Source: CBDAQR01 sp965199055 (GTDB taxonomy: Bacteria > Pseudomonadota > Gammaproteobacteria > Pseudomonadales > Halieaceae). Taken from it: 64,000 nucleotides of DNA. Location: assembly GCA_965199055.1 (NCBI GenBank), contig CBDAQR010000003.1, positions 2,604,001 through 2,668,000 of the forward strand. The letters run 5' to 3'. Shown in pieces: positions 27,034-36,497 of the stretch. The notes beneath the pieces are model-generated. The model made no database searches, was not told the DNA's origin, and was given only the letters and a program-made list of their open reading frames with translations. Position 1 is the stretch's first letter. Each line of letters starts with the position of its first letter. Position numbers and translations under genes: made by a program.

Positions 27034-28137
27034 ATGAAACTACGTTACAAGATCAGCCTCGGCATCGCGCTGTTCCTCGCCGTCTCCGTAGGAAGCCTCG
27101 CGTTCGTCATCAGCCACACCTCTGAGTGTGGGCCCGAACCCATGGCCCTGGTGCAGGGGCAGTCGATGAAAGCGATCCAGTATCGCTGCTACGGATCACC
27201 CGAAGTACTGAAGCTGGTAGAGATCGAAAAACCGGAGCCTGCGCCCAACGAAGTCCTGATTGCGGTGAAGAACGCAGCGGTGAATCCCCTCGACTGGCAT
27301 TACATGCGTGGGTCACCCTACTTCATGCGCCTGATGGCAGGTATCGGCAAACCCGATGACCCCAATATGGGCGTAGACTTTGCCGGCACGGTGGAAGCCA
27401 TCGGCAGTGAAGTCACCCGCTTCGACGTGGGCGATCGCGTTTTCGGTGGCTGGAGTGGTGCCTTTGGCGAGTACGTGAGCATGCCGGAGACCCGTGGCCT
27501 GGCGAAGATTCCAGACGACATCAGTTTTGAGCAGGCCGCAGCAACCCCCATCGCCGCCATCACGGCGCTACAAGCACTCCGTGACAAAGGTCAGCTACAG
27601 GAAGGGCAGAAAGTACTTATCAACGGCGCCTCCGGTGGCGTTGGCACCTATGCGGTACAAATAGCCAAAGCCTGGGGCGCCGAAGTACACGGCGTGTGCA
27701 GCACCCGCAATGTGGAAATGGTGCAATCGATCGGTGCGGATCGCGTATTCGATTACAAGAAGGAAAACTACACCGAGAGTGAGGAGCGCTACGATCTAAT
27801 CATCGACAACGTGGGCAATCACAGCCCCTTGGCTAACAGCCGCGTCATGGCAGATGACGGCATACTGGTTATTGTCGGCGGCGCCAAAGGCGACTGGATT
27901 GGCCCCATGATGGGTTCTATCCAGGCGACTGTCACCGACCCCTTCGTATCGCAGAGCTTCGAGGGCATTCTGGCTCGACTGATGCCTGATGATCTCGAGC
28001 TTATCGCCGACCTCATGGCCGCAGGATCCATGCGCTCCGTGATCGACCAACGCTACGCGCTAGAAGATATTGGCGAGGCCGTTGCGTATTCGGAGTCGGG
28101 CCGGGTCAGGGGCAAGATCATCGTCAATGTGATGTAG
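27034..28137 (+). CDS. Membrane-anchored MDR family NAD(P)H oxidoreductase
   Basis: A 367-residue quinone-oxidoreductase-like protein. The first 28 residues form a hydrophobic signal anchor (ISLGIALFLAVSVGSLAFVI), which is unusual for this cytosolic family. The MDR core starts at about residue 45 (MKAIQYRCYGSPEVL). The GroES-like part (NPLDWHYMRG, GVDFAGTVEAIG) is followed by the Rossmann motif INGASGGVGTYAVQIAKAWGA and ends in GKIIVNVM. No structural-zinc Cys cluster is seen, in keeping with the zinc-free enoyl reductase/quinone reductase branch. ATG 27034 is chosen because it begins the anchor. It is the first gene of a four-gene run and has a palindrome over its promoter. Confidence 0.85.
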   Translation: MKLRYKISLGIALFLAVSVGSLAFVISHTSECGPEPMALVQGQSMKAIQYRCYGSPEVLKLVEIEKPEPAPNEVLIAVKNAAVNPLDWHYMRGSPYFMRLMAGIGKPDDPNMGVDFAGTVEAIGSEVTRFDVGDRVFGGWSGAFGEYVSMPETRGLAKIPDDISFEQAAATPIAAITALQALRDKGQLQEGQKVLINGASGGVGTYAVQIAKAWGAEVHGVCSTRNVEMVQSIGADRVFDYKKENYTESEERYDLIIDNVGNHSPLANSRVMADDGILVIVGGAKGDWIGPMMGSIQATVTDPFVSQSFEGILARLMPDDLELIADLMAAGSMRSVIDQRYALEDIGEAVAYSESGRVRGKIIVNVM

Positions 28138-28176
28138 GGTATAGTCAGGCTCTACAGTCATACTGCGAGCTGCCTC

Positions 28177-28998
28177 ATGTTAAAAAAGATTCTTCTTGCA
28201 CCGGTAGTGCTATTCGCGCTGCTGATTATCGGACTTAACGTCTGGGGCATTATGAGCCTCGGCACCATCACGCCAGACCCGAATGCCCCTCGCGATGACG
28301 ACGCCAATCGCGTCGTCATGGTGTTTGGCGCGAGCGGATCCGCGGGCGACGGGGTTCTGAAAGGCGTGGTGGACGACCCTTCAGTGGAGAAGATCTATGT
28401 GGTCACACGGCGCTCAACGCCGCGCATCGATGCCGGAGTGGCCGCCGGCAGAATCGATGTGCGCCTGCACGAAGACTTCGAAGACTACTCTACTCTCGCC
28501 GCAGAGATGGCCGAGGTGAACACCGTACTCTGGGCTCTCGGTACCTCGTCACTGCAAGTCGATGGCGATACCTACACCTGGATTCATGTGGATTTCCCGA
28601 CAGCATTTGTTGAGCAATGGTTGCAGGTTCGCACAGAGGGACCCATGGCGTTCCACTATGTTACCGGTATGGGCACGGGTGAAGACGAGAGCGCGCGCTG
28701 GGCCCAGGATAAGGGCCGCGCAGAGCGCCTGGTGGCAGAGATGGCCGAGGGCACCGGTCTGCGAACCTTTGGACACCGTTCCGGCTGGATTCGCCCACCA
28801 TCGGAAAGCGCTAACGCGGTGATGTACTTTGGCGAGTGGCTACTCACACCCGGTGACCTCGTCATACCGGGCAAGGATCTGGGCCAGGCCATGTTGGAAA
28901 TCAGCGCACGCGACGACCTCCCCAATGGGACTATCGTGGACAATCGAGATGCAATTCTCTACGCCCAGCTCTACAAGCAAACCATCAGCACCGAATGA
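28177..28998 (+). CDS. Membrane-anchored NAD(P)-binding protein (atypical SDR)
   Basis: A 273-residue protein with an N-terminal membrane helix (LLAPVVLFALLIIGLNVWGIM). It is followed by a Rossmann nucleotide-binding fold beginning VVMVFGASGSAGDGVLKGV, which matches the GxxGxxG pattern of NAD(P)H-binding/NmrA-like atypical SDRs. The region HYVTGMGTG, followed by KGRAERLVAEM and FGHRSGWIRPP, is the expected substrate-side segment. No classical Tyr-x-x-x-Lys pair is obvious, so catalysis is uncertain. It sits 39 bases after the MDR gene and overlaps the next gene by four bases (ATGA). Confidence 0.78.
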   Translation: MLKKILLAPVVLFALLIIGLNVWGIMSLGTITPDPNAPRDDDANRVVMVFGASGSAGDGVLKGVVDDPSVEKIYVVTRRSTPRIDAGVAAGRIDVRLHEDFEDYSTLAAEMAEVNTVLWALGTSSLQVDGDTYTWIHVDFPTAFVEQWLQVRTEGPMAFHYVTGMGTGEDESARWAQDKGRAERLVAEMAEGTGLRTFGHRSGWIRPPSESANAVMYFGEWLLTPGDLVIPGKDLGQAMLEISARDDLPNGTIVDNRDAILYAQLYKQTISTE

Positions 28999-30410
28999 AT
29001 CAACGTGGGCTGAGGAAACTCGGAATTATTCTGGCAGCGGTTATCGGCGTTTGTGCCTCCCTATACCTGACAGCGCAAGCTGTGGTCATGCATGTCTACT
29101 ATCCCGGTCAGCCAGATGCCGACTATCCCCCGCCAACGTCTAGCGTAATGGCCAGGGAGCAGGACCTGGACTACTTCAGGCACTACCTGGACCTCGATAA
29201 AAGCTACACCCCCTCCAGCCGCGCTGCAGCGGAACAGATCCTGGCTACGCTGGAGCCACGTCTGGATTCCATCACCGATGGCCAGTTTGAGCTGGAAATC
29301 GCCAGGGCGGTTGCTGCAGCAGATAACGGCCACTCCAACATCTGGATGGGCAGTTTTTCCAGGCGACACGGTCGCATCCCCATTCGCACCTATTGGTTCT
29401 CCGACGGCCTCTACGTGGTTAGCGCACAAGAGCCTTACCAACACCTGCTGGGAGCGAGAATCACAGGCATAGGCGATGCAGATTTCGAGACGGCAAGCAA
29501 ACGCCTCCGCCAATTTGTGGGTGGCACCTGGGAGGCGTTTCGGGCCTACCGCGGCCCAGCCCTATTCGAGCTACCCATAGCGCACCACGCAGCCGGCCTA
29601 ACAGAGTCAGAATCCATAACATCGATGCATTTCATGCTGCCGGGCGAGAAGGACGAGATTTCCGAACAAATCGCGGTACAGCCGATTGCAGAAGGCGAAC
29701 CGCTGCACTGGCCCAGGACCTATCTTTTCAAACTAGCACCCGGCGATGAGAGCGACACCAGTTGGGCTCGTCTGTCTCAGCAGATCGACTCCACCCCTGT
29801 TTATCTGGAGCAGCCGGATCAGCAGTTTCGCATGGCAGAGCTGCCGGAAGCGGGTCTTTATGTGCAGTTTCGTGCGAATTACGGTGATGGCATCGAAGCG
29901 TTTCAACAACGGGTTCGCGCCCGCCTCAAGGAACGTCCTGTGAGCTGGCTGGTGGTCGATCAGCGGTTCAATGGCGGTGGCGACTACACGCTGACAGAGA
30001 AGTTGATGCTGGCGCTGCCTGAGTTGGCGCCGTCGGCCGAGCTTTACATGATCACCGGCCCAGGCACATTTTCCGCCGGTATTAACAGTGTCGCGTTTGC
30101 GCGCTCTGCAGCCGGCAGCGAACTGGTGCTGGTGGGTGAACGCATCGGAGATCGCGAGAGAATCTACGGCGAAACCAACGATTTCATTCTGCCCAACTCC
30201 CGCTTGGGCATGACCTTCAACACCGGACTCCACGACGTAGAGAATGGCTGCCCACCCTGGCCGCAGTGCTACTACCGCAACTATCTCAGCGACATTGCCG
30301 TAGGCAAGCTGGATCCTGACGTGCTTGTGGAGACGCGAATGGCCGACTATCTTGAGGGCCGCGACCCGGTATTGGCATACATCGAGGCCGCGCATCTAAA
30401 ACAACAATAA
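28995..30410 (+). CDS. Membrane-anchored S41 peptidase-like protein
   Basis: A 471-residue protein with an N-terminal membrane helix (IILAAVIGVCASLYLTAQAVVM). The C-terminal half resembles the tail-specific protease (S41/ClpP-crotonase) core: WLVVDQRFNGGGDYTL followed by YMITGPGTFSAGINSVAFAR, in which the Ser of TFSAG is the candidate nucleophile. A PDZ-like segment (LLGARITGIGDADFETA) lies in between. The usual S41 lysine position is not certain, so activity is unproven. It is translationally coupled to the upstream SDR-like gene by a 4-bp overlap and is followed after 13 bases by a further anchored oxidoreductase. Confidence 0.72.
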   Translation: MNQRGLRKLGIILAAVIGVCASLYLTAQAVVMHVYYPGQPDADYPPPTSSVMAREQDLDYFRHYLDLDKSYTPSSRAAAEQILATLEPRLDSITDGQFELEIARAVAAADNGHSNIWMGSFSRRHGRIPIRTYWFSDGLYVVSAQEPYQHLLGARITGIGDADFETASKRLRQFVGGTWEAFRAYRGPALFELPIAHHAAGLTESESITSMHFMLPGEKDEISEQIAVQPIAEGEPLHWPRTYLFKLAPGDESDTSWARLSQQIDSTPVYLEQPDQQFRMAELPEAGLYVQFRANYGDGIEAFQQRVRARLKERPVSWLVVDQRFNGGGDYTLTEKLMLALPELAPSAELYMITGPGTFSAGINSVAFARSAAGSELVLVGERIGDRERIYGETNDFILPNSRLGMTFNTGLHDVENGCPPWPQCYYRNYLSDIAVGKLDPDVLVETRMADYLEGRDPVLAYIEAAHLKQQ

Positions 30411-30423
30411 GGATTGAGCCGAT

Positions 30424-31431
30424 ATGCGCATCTTTCTTGGACTGCTGGCGCTTGTAGCCGTTGCAGCCGTCATTCTGCTGAGTACAGACGAGCCCGGTAA
30501 GCCGCAAACACCTCCACCACTAACTGCGGAGCAGCTCTCAGCACTGCCTCAGGATCGCAAAGGCCAGGTGCTGATCTACGGCGCCTACGGTTACACCGGG
30601 TCAGGCATAACGCGTCTCGCCGCGGAGTACGGTATTCGACCGGTGCTGGCCGGCCGCAACGAGAGCAAGCTGAAGGCGTTCGCGGAGTCTGTGGGCTATG
30701 ACTACATCACACTTACGCTCGAGAACAATCACGATAATCTGGTGCAGGTCTTATCGCGGTTCGAGCTGGTTGCTCACATAGCGGGCCCCTATACCTACAC
30801 CTCAAAACCGATGATCGATGCTGCCATCGAGGCCGGCGCTCACTACCTGGATCTCACGGGCGAAAACCATGTTATCCAGGATCAATTGGACCGGGACGAG
30901 GAGTTTCGTGCCGCCAACATTATGGTCATGCCCGCGGTGGGCTACGACGTGGTGCCTATGGGCGATCCCAAGGTCATACAACGCCTGGAGAGCAATACAC
31001 CGCAGACACTGGTGCAGATTCCCTGGGCGGACGTCATGACCAGCTGGGTCAGTACGGGCATTCCCAACATCGAGGTATACCAGGTACAGGCTGGGGACTT
31101 CCCCACCTGGCTGGTTCAACTCGCCCAGTACAAGATGGGTCGCCGTTTTCTGAATTGGCTGATCGACAACACGCTGCCAGAGGGCCCGCCGCCCGAAGCG
31201 CAACAGCAGCGCCTCACCCGAATCGTATCAACAGTGACTAACGCCAATGGCGATAGCGTTTCGGCCGCTCTGATAACGCCGGAAGCGTACCTACTGACGT
31301 TTCACAGCACTTTGCTGGTGGCCAAGCGCATCATCGACGGCTATTGGGAACCGGGGTTCCAGACGCCCGCGGCGGTGTACGGACCGAACCTCGTGCTGGA
31401 CGTTCCAGGGACAGAACGAACCGATCTTTGA
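30424..31431 (+). CDS. Membrane-anchored saccharopine dehydrogenase-like protein
   Basis: A 335-residue protein with a short N-terminal hydrophobic anchor (FLGLLALVAVAAVILLS). A saccharopine-dehydrogenase/trans-acting enoyl reductase NAD(P)-binding domain follows, signalled by VLIYGAYGYTGSGITRLAAEYG and the later AGPYTYTSKPMIDAAIEAGAHYLDLTGE. Relatives with this pattern include mycobacterial trans-acting enoyl reductase of lipid synthesis and uncharacterised membrane oxidoreductases. It closes the run of four genes that all begin with a membrane helix. The substrate is unknown; lipid modification is a plausible inference from the company it keeps. Confidence 0.8.
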   Translation: MRIFLGLLALVAVAAVILLSTDEPGKPQTPPPLTAEQLSALPQDRKGQVLIYGAYGYTGSGITRLAAEYGIRPVLAGRNESKLKAFAESVGYDYITLTLENNHDNLVQVLSRFELVAHIAGPYTYTSKPMIDAAIEAGAHYLDLTGENHVIQDQLDRDEEFRAANIMVMPAVGYDVVPMGDPKVIQRLESNTPQTLVQIPWADVMTSWVSTGIPNIEVYQVQAGDFPTWLVQLAQYKMGRRFLNWLIDNTLPEGPPPEAQQQRLTRIVSTVTNANGDSVSAALITPEAYLLTFHSTLLVAKRIIDGYWEPGFQTPAAVYGPNLVLDVPGTERTDL

Positions 31432-31516
31432 CTTGATCATACCGGCACCCGTCCGCGGTTTGACTTCAACCACACTTCCTCTATCGTTCAACTAACACCA
31501 ATCGAGGGAGAAACGC

Positions 31517-32485
31517 GTGCAAACAGACAGCCTGGATGCCATTAATCAACTAATGGCTGCGATGGGCCGGTCGGTGATCGGACAGGGAGAGGTTGTTGAG
31601 GCACTCACACTAGCGCTGCTATGCAACGGCAACGTCATGTTGGAGGGTCTGCCCGGTACCGCCAAAACTCGCTCTATCAAATCCCTCGCCCAGCTACTCG
31701 ACGCCGATCTCGGACGCATTCAGTTTACTCCGGACTTACTGCCCTCTGACGTCACCGGCACTGAGGTATACCAGGACGTCGACGGCGAACACCGCCTGAC
31801 CTTTCAGCAGGGTCCTATCTTTAACAACCTCGTGTTGGCCGACGAGATCAATCGCTCGCCCGCTAAAGTGCAGTCGGCCCTGCTTGAAGCCATGGAAGAA
31901 AGACAGATTACCGTGGCCGGCAAAACCTACCCGTTGCCCCCTTTGTTCATGGTGCTGGCAACGCAGAATCCCATTGAGCAGGAAGGCACCTATCCGTTGC
32001 CGGAAGCCCAGATGGATCGATTCCTGATGAAGATTAACCTCGACTACCCGGGCAGCGAAGCAGAGCTGGATATCGTGCGACTGGTACACGGCGAGGAATC
32101 TCCGGAAGGGGAGTCCGGCCCAGGCGTTGACCAGGCACATATCTTCTCCGCCCGGGAGGCCGTGCGTGATATCCATTTAAGTGAGAATATCGAGCGTTAT
32201 CTGGTCGATATCGTGATTGCAACGCGCCAGCCGCAAGATTTCGACGAAGAGCTGGCCCGCTGGATTCAGATTGGCTGCAGCCCGCGCGCGAGCATTGGAT
32301 TGCATCGCGTAGCCCGCGCCCGCGGCTGGCTGCAGGGTCGTGACTACGTGGACCCCGATGATGTCAGGGCCGCGGCACATCCGGTTCTACGGCACCGGCT
32401 GATACTCAGCTACGATGCACTGGCCGATGGTATTACCGCCGATCAGGTGATCGACAGAGTGCTCCAGGTAGTGGCGGTCGCCTGA
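31517..32485 (+). CDS. MoxR family AAA+ ATPase
   Basis: A 322-residue AAA+ chaperone-like ATPase. It starts at GTG 31517 with GAGGGAG at 31504-31510. Walker A is EGLPGTAKT (near residues 40-48); Walker B and the sensor follow in LVLADEINRSPAKVQSALLEAMEERQ and ATQNPIEQEGTYPLPEAQMDRF, both MoxR hallmarks. MoxR proteins act with VWA-domain partners to mature or protect envelope complexes. It heads a tight six-gene operon of DUF58, DUF4381, BatA, BatB/C and BatD proteins, with gaps of six bases or less or overlaps throughout. Confidence 0.93.
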   Translation: MQTDSLDAINQLMAAMGRSVIGQGEVVEALTLALLCNGNVMLEGLPGTAKTRSIKSLAQLLDADLGRIQFTPDLLPSDVTGTEVYQDVDGEHRLTFQQGPIFNNLVLADEINRSPAKVQSALLEAMEERQITVAGKTYPLPPLFMVLATQNPIEQEGTYPLPEAQMDRFLMKINLDYPGSEAELDIVRLVHGEESPEGESGPGVDQAHIFSAREAVRDIHLSENIERYLVDIVIATRQPQDFDEELARWIQIGCSPRASIGLHRVARARGWLQGRDYVDPDDVRAAAHPVLRHRLILSYDALADGITADQVIDRVLQVVAVA

Positions 32486-32491
32486 CAGACC

Positions 32492-33415
32492 ATGGATAAG
32501 GGCAGCAGGGTCTACACCAATACCGCGGCGCTTACCCAGTTGCGCCATGATGCGCGCGGCTTTTCGCTACTACCTATGCAGCCGATTCACAGTCTGCTCA
32601 GCGGGCGTAAACGGTCAAGGCTGCGCGGTCGCGGGTTGGACTTCGAAGAGCTGCGCCACTACCGACCCGGCGACGATATTCGCGATATGGACTGGCGTGT
32701 CACCAATCGCACCGGCAAACCCCATGTGCGGGTGTATACCGAAGAAAGAGACCGGCCGGTCGTGCTGGTCGTTGACCAGCGTCTGACTATGTTTTTCGGC
32801 AGTCGTGAAAAAATGAAATCGGTAACTGCAGCGGAACTGGCCGCACTCGCCGCATGGCGCGTGCTCGACCAGGGTGACCGTGTCGGCGCGGTGCTATTCA
32901 ACGATAGCAGCGTCAGCCAGTTCAAACCTGCGCGCTCTACCGCATCGTTAATGGCAATGCTGGCGCACTTGAGCGAGATGAATCAGGCACTGCATATCGG
33001 GTCCGATCAGGAATCAAGCGCAGAGCAACTCGCCAAGGCACTCAAACTGGCGGAGCGCACGGTTTCACACGATGCCCTGCTGGTGATCGTTTCCGACTTT
33101 GACGGCTGGGACCCCAAGGCGCTTGAAAGCGTGAAGCGCATGGCGCAACACAACGACCTGGTCGCAGCGCTGATCTACGACCCACTGGAGCAGGATATAT
33201 CACCCGCAAGCAATCTGGTGGTATCCGATGGCCGCTACCAGCTCGAGCTGGAGCCCGACAAAGAAGGCCTTGGCGAACGTTTTGGCGCCAGCTTTGAATC
33301 GCAGCTCGCCAATCTACAGGCCGAGCTGCGGCGACACGGCATGCCGGTGCTCCCGATCAACACCGTTGACCCAGTGACCGAACAGTTGCGCCGGCATCTC
33401 GGATTGGTGCGCTAA
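32492..33415 (+). CDS. DUF58 domain protein
   Basis: A 307-residue protein with the DUF58 signature SGRKRSRLRGRGLDFEELRHYRPGDDIRDMDW near residues 35-65 and a VWA-like C-terminal half (VVLVVDQRLTMFFGS, LLVIVSDFDGWD). DUF58 proteins are constant partners of MoxR ATPases. No signal peptide, so cytosolic. It lies six bases downstream of the MoxR gene, and its stop codon shares a base with the next start. Confidence 0.9.
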   Translation: MDKGSRVYTNTAALTQLRHDARGFSLLPMQPIHSLLSGRKRSRLRGRGLDFEELRHYRPGDDIRDMDWRVTNRTGKPHVRVYTEERDRPVVLVVDQRLTMFFGSREKMKSVTAAELAALAAWRVLDQGDRVGAVLFNDSSVSQFKPARSTASLMAMLAHLSEMNQALHIGSDQESSAEQLAKALKLAERTVSHDALLVIVSDFDGWDPKALESVKRMAQHNDLVAALIYDPLEQDISPASNLVVSDGRYQLELEPDKEGLGERFGASFESQLANLQAELRRHGMPVLPINTVDPVTEQLRRHLGLVR

Positions 33416-33927
33416 TGGCGCTACCACCCCTACCGGAAATATTCGGCAACTACGCCCTTCGCGGCTTCGAGGAGATTCAGGCACCTGACGCTATTAGTTG
33501 GCTCCCCAGCGCTCCGGGATGGCGAGTGCTACTAGTCGTTGCACTGGTAGCGGCGTGCCGGAAAGGCTGGCAGTACGGCAAGTACTGGTGGCGCAATCGT
33601 TACCGGCGCTTCGCGATTGCCGAGTTACACAACATCTTATCGTCCGATCTGGACCCTGCAAGCAAACTGGGTCGAGTCAGCACTCTACTGAAAGCCACTG
33701 CACTGCAAGCCTATGATCGCAGGAGCATTGCGGGACTCAATGGCGGCGATTGGATAAAGTGGCTAAATAGCTTGGTACCCGGCCCGTTGTTCGATGCAGA
33801 GCAACAGCAACTGCTCACCGTGGAAGCCTACCGTGCAGAGCCACAACTGAACGAACAAGATCTGCAACAGCTGGGTGGATTAGTGGAACAGTGGATCGGA
33901 TCGCACCGAGAGCCAGCGCATGATTGA
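33415..33927 (+). CDS. DUF4381 membrane protein
   Basis: A 170-residue protein typical of MoxR operons. A proline-rich start (PPLPEIFGNYALRG) precedes one membrane helix (WRVLLVVALVAACRKG, near residues 36-52), and a cytosolic C-terminal domain follows (YRRFAIAELHNIL, TALQAYDRRSIAGLNGGDWIKWLN). It probably links BatA-type proteins to the inner membrane. Its ATG overlaps the preceding stop by one base, and its end overlaps the BatA start by eight bases. Confidence 0.85.
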   Translation: MALPPLPEIFGNYALRGFEEIQAPDAISWLPSAPGWRVLLVVALVAACRKGWQYGKYWWRNRYRRFAIAELHNILSSDLDPASKLGRVSTLLKATALQAYDRRSIAGLNGGDWIKWLNSLVPGPLFDAEQQQLLTVEAYRAEPQLNEQDLQQLGGLVEQWIGSHREPAHD

Positions 33928-34912
33928 ACTGGCCTACCCGCTGTGGTTGTTGCTGCTTCCGGCTCCACTGCTTTTGAGACTGTTACCGGCATTCCGACAC
34001 AGCCGCGACTCGGTAAAAGTGCCTTTCTTCAGCAAGCTGCTGGAACTGAGCCGCGAGCGCCCCAAAACCGGGGCAGTGGTTCTGTCACGCACCCAGGTAC
34101 AAAAAGCAATGGTGCTGTTTACCTGGCTGTGTCTGGTAATCGCGGCAACGAAACCCGAGTGGGTCGGCCCGCCGGTTGAACAAACGCGATCCGGGCGCGA
34201 CCTGATGGTTGCAGTCGATTTATCGGGTTCTATGCAAGCCAGGGACTTCACGCCTCCCGGCGCGGAAGCAGTAAACCGACTGGAGGCGGTAAAGATCGTG
34301 CTCACGGAACTTTCTCGACAGCGCGATGGCGACCGGCTGGGTTTAATCGTATTCGGCAGCGCGCCCTACCTACAAGCGCCGTTCACAGATGACCACGCCA
34401 CCTGGCGCAGCCTATTGCGCGAGACTGAAATCGGTATGGCGGGGCAAAGTACTGTATTTGGTGATGCCATCGGGCTGGCTATTCATCTTTTTCGAGAAAG
34501 CGAGACGGAGAACCGGGTGCTTATCATGTTGACCGATGGCAATGACACCGGCAGCAAGGTACCGCCCATCGAGGCCGCCAAGGTAGCCCAGGTACACGAT
34601 ATCCGTATTTATACGATCGCCATTGGCGATCCCTCCAGTCTGGGCGAGGAGGCACTGGACGAAGAAACGCTACAGCGGGTCGCGGAGTTGACCAACGGCG
34701 CCTATTACCAGGCCCTGGACCAGGAACAGCTGGCCGCCGCCTATGCCGAGATTGCTTCGCTGGAACCGCAGCTATTCGAAACTAATAGCTTTCGGCCTCG
34801 CTACAGCTTGCATCATGTGCCGCTGGCGCTGGTGATGATTTACTACAGCCTGTATCACGCTCTGGCGAGCTGGATGGCGCGGCGACGGCGGGAATCGGCT
34901 TATGTTCAGTAG
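33920..34912 (+). CDS. BatA-type VWA domain membrane protein
   Basis: A 330-residue protein with two N-terminal membrane helices (YPLWLLLLPAPLLLRLLPA and VLFTWLCLVIAATKP), a VWA domain and a C-terminal helix. The metal-ion-dependent adhesion site is intact: VDLSGSMQARD (DxSxS), the Thr in QSTVFGDAIG and the Asp of IMLTDGNDTGS. BatA proteins work with MoxR ATPases in envelope stress tolerance. It overlaps the next gene by 11 bases. Confidence 0.9.
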   Translation: MIELAYPLWLLLLPAPLLLRLLPAFRHSRDSVKVPFFSKLLELSRERPKTGAVVLSRTQVQKAMVLFTWLCLVIAATKPEWVGPPVEQTRSGRDLMVAVDLSGSMQARDFTPPGAEAVNRLEAVKIVLTELSRQRDGDRLGLIVFGSAPYLQAPFTDDHATWRSLLRETEIGMAGQSTVFGDAIGLAIHLFRESETENRVLIMLTDGNDTGSKVPPIEAAKVAQVHDIRIYTIAIGDPSSLGEEALDEETLQRVAELTNGAYYQALDQEQLAAAYAEIASLEPQLFETNSFRPRYSLHHVPLALVMIYYSLYHALASWMARRRRESAYVQ

Positions 34913-36497
34913 CCAGTTCGTCGAGCACTTTCACTTCTTGCGGCCCTGGTGGGGCTTGTTGGTGATTCCAACCCTGCTGTTGCTGGCGCAGCAATGGCAG
35001 CATCGCGACGAAAGTGCCTGGGAGAACGTTATCGCTCCGCATCTGCTGGATGCCCTGCGCATCCGGCAATTTCGCAACCACTGGTTTAACCCGGTGACGG
35101 TGGGCGTGGTGTTTATGCTGTTAATGACCGTTGTGCTGATGGGGCCCTCCTGGCGCCAGCAAGCCTCCCCGCTAGCCAAAGATGAGGCAGCCCTGGTCAT
35201 TATTCTCGACGCCTCCAACTCGATGAGGCAACGCGACGTGCAGCCCAGCCGACTGGAGCGGGCAAAGCAGAAAATCGGCGACCTGCTGGAACTGCGCTCC
35301 GAGTCTCGCAGCGCACTGATTGTCTACGCAGGCAGCGCCCACACCGTGCTGAACCTGACCGACGATGCGGACATTTTAGGCCAGTACCTACAGGCCATCG
35401 AGACACAGGTGATGCCGCGCTCCGGTAAATTCGCCGAATACGCCCTACCACTGGTGGATGAGATCATCGGCGATTCCATCGTACCCACAACGATTCTATT
35501 GGTGAGTGATGGCTTGTCTGCAGACGCCACAAGTGCATTCGCAAACTTTTTTGCTCAGCGAGAACACCAGCTACTGGTGTGGGGCATTGGCCTCGTCACT
35601 CCGCCCACCGATTTGGGTACGGCGCCACTGGAAGAACGCGCCTTGCGCGACTTAGCGTCTGCCGCTGACGGTTACTACATCGGTATGACCATCGATCGGG
35701 AGGACGCCAACAGCATTCACCGCCGCATCAACGCGCACTACGTGGTCACCGATGACGAGTCCGTACCCTGGCTGGACAGCGGCTACTGGCTGGTTTTCCC
35801 CTGCTTAGTCATCTTCTCCCTCTGGTTCCGGCGCGGCTGGACCCTGCACTGGGTAATACCGCCTCTGCTCGCGGTTGGACTCATGCAGCCACAGACCGCG
35901 CAGGCGCAGGGAAACTGGTTCGCGGATTTGTGGTTAACGCCAGACCAGCAAGGCCGTTGGTTATTGGAGCAGGGCGATTATCGAGAAGCCGCTGGGCGCT
36001 TCGATGACCCGATGTGGAAAGCGGTGGCCTACTACTATGCACAGGACTTCCGCCTAGCGGCAGAATACTTCTCCCGAGTGGATAGCGTTAAAGCTCGCTT
36101 TAATCGGGCCAACGCGCTGGCGCAGAATCAGGACTACCTGCTCGCCGTTAGGCTCTACGATCGGGTATTGGAGGAGCAGCCTGAGCATCAAGCTGCGGCG
36201 AACAATCGCCAGGTCGTACAGGAGATTATCGACGCGATTAATATGATGAGCGAGTCTCAGTCGGATGATGGCGCAAATAACTCCTCGCAAGAACTGGGGG
36301 AGGACGATCCGCGGCGCGCAGAGGGCGCCGAGCGCAATATCCTCCAACAGCAGGATTTGGTGCAGTTCAATGCTGAGGAAGTGCTGCAGGACGAGAAGAT
36401 TAACGATATGTGGATGCGCAGCATTCAACGCGATCCGTCCCAGTTCCTGGCCGTGAAGTTTGGTATGCAATTGGAAGAGCGGGAGAGCGCCCCGTGA
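34902..36497 (+). CDS. BatB/BatC-type VWA and TPR membrane protein
   Basis: A 531-residue protein that fuses a BatB-like VWA half to a BatC-like TPR half. After two membrane helices, the VWA domain carries the MIDAS motif LDASNSMRQRD (near residues 104-114) and LLVSDGLSAD. A third helix pair (YWLVFPCLVIFSLWF and the following WVIPPLLAVGL) leads to TPR units (DYREAAGRFDDPMWKAVAYYY, RFNRANALAQNQDYLLAVRLYDRVLEEQPEHQAAANN) and an acidic Ser/Asp/Glu-rich tail. It overlaps the BatD gene by four bases (GTGA). Confidence 0.88.
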   Translation: MFSSQFVEHFHFLRPWWGLLVIPTLLLLAQQWQHRDESAWENVIAPHLLDALRIRQFRNHWFNPVTVGVVFMLLMTVVLMGPSWRQQASPLAKDEAALVIILDASNSMRQRDVQPSRLERAKQKIGDLLELRSESRSALIVYAGSAHTVLNLTDDADILGQYLQAIETQVMPRSGKFAEYALPLVDEIIGDSIVPTTILLVSDGLSADATSAFANFFAQREHQLLVWGIGLVTPPTDLGTAPLEERALRDLASAADGYYIGMTIDREDANSIHRRINAHYVVTDDESVPWLDSGYWLVFPCLVIFSLWFRRGWTLHWVIPPLLAVGLMQPQTAQAQGNWFADLWLTPDQQGRWLLEQGDYREAAGRFDDPMWKAVAYYYAQDFRLAAEYFSRVDSVKARFNRANALAQNQDYLLAVRLYDRVLEEQPEHQAAANNRQVVQEIIDAINMMSESQSDDGANNSSQELGEDDPRRAEGAERNILQQQDLVQFNAEEVLQDEKINDMWMRSIQRDPSQFLAVKFGMQLEERESAP

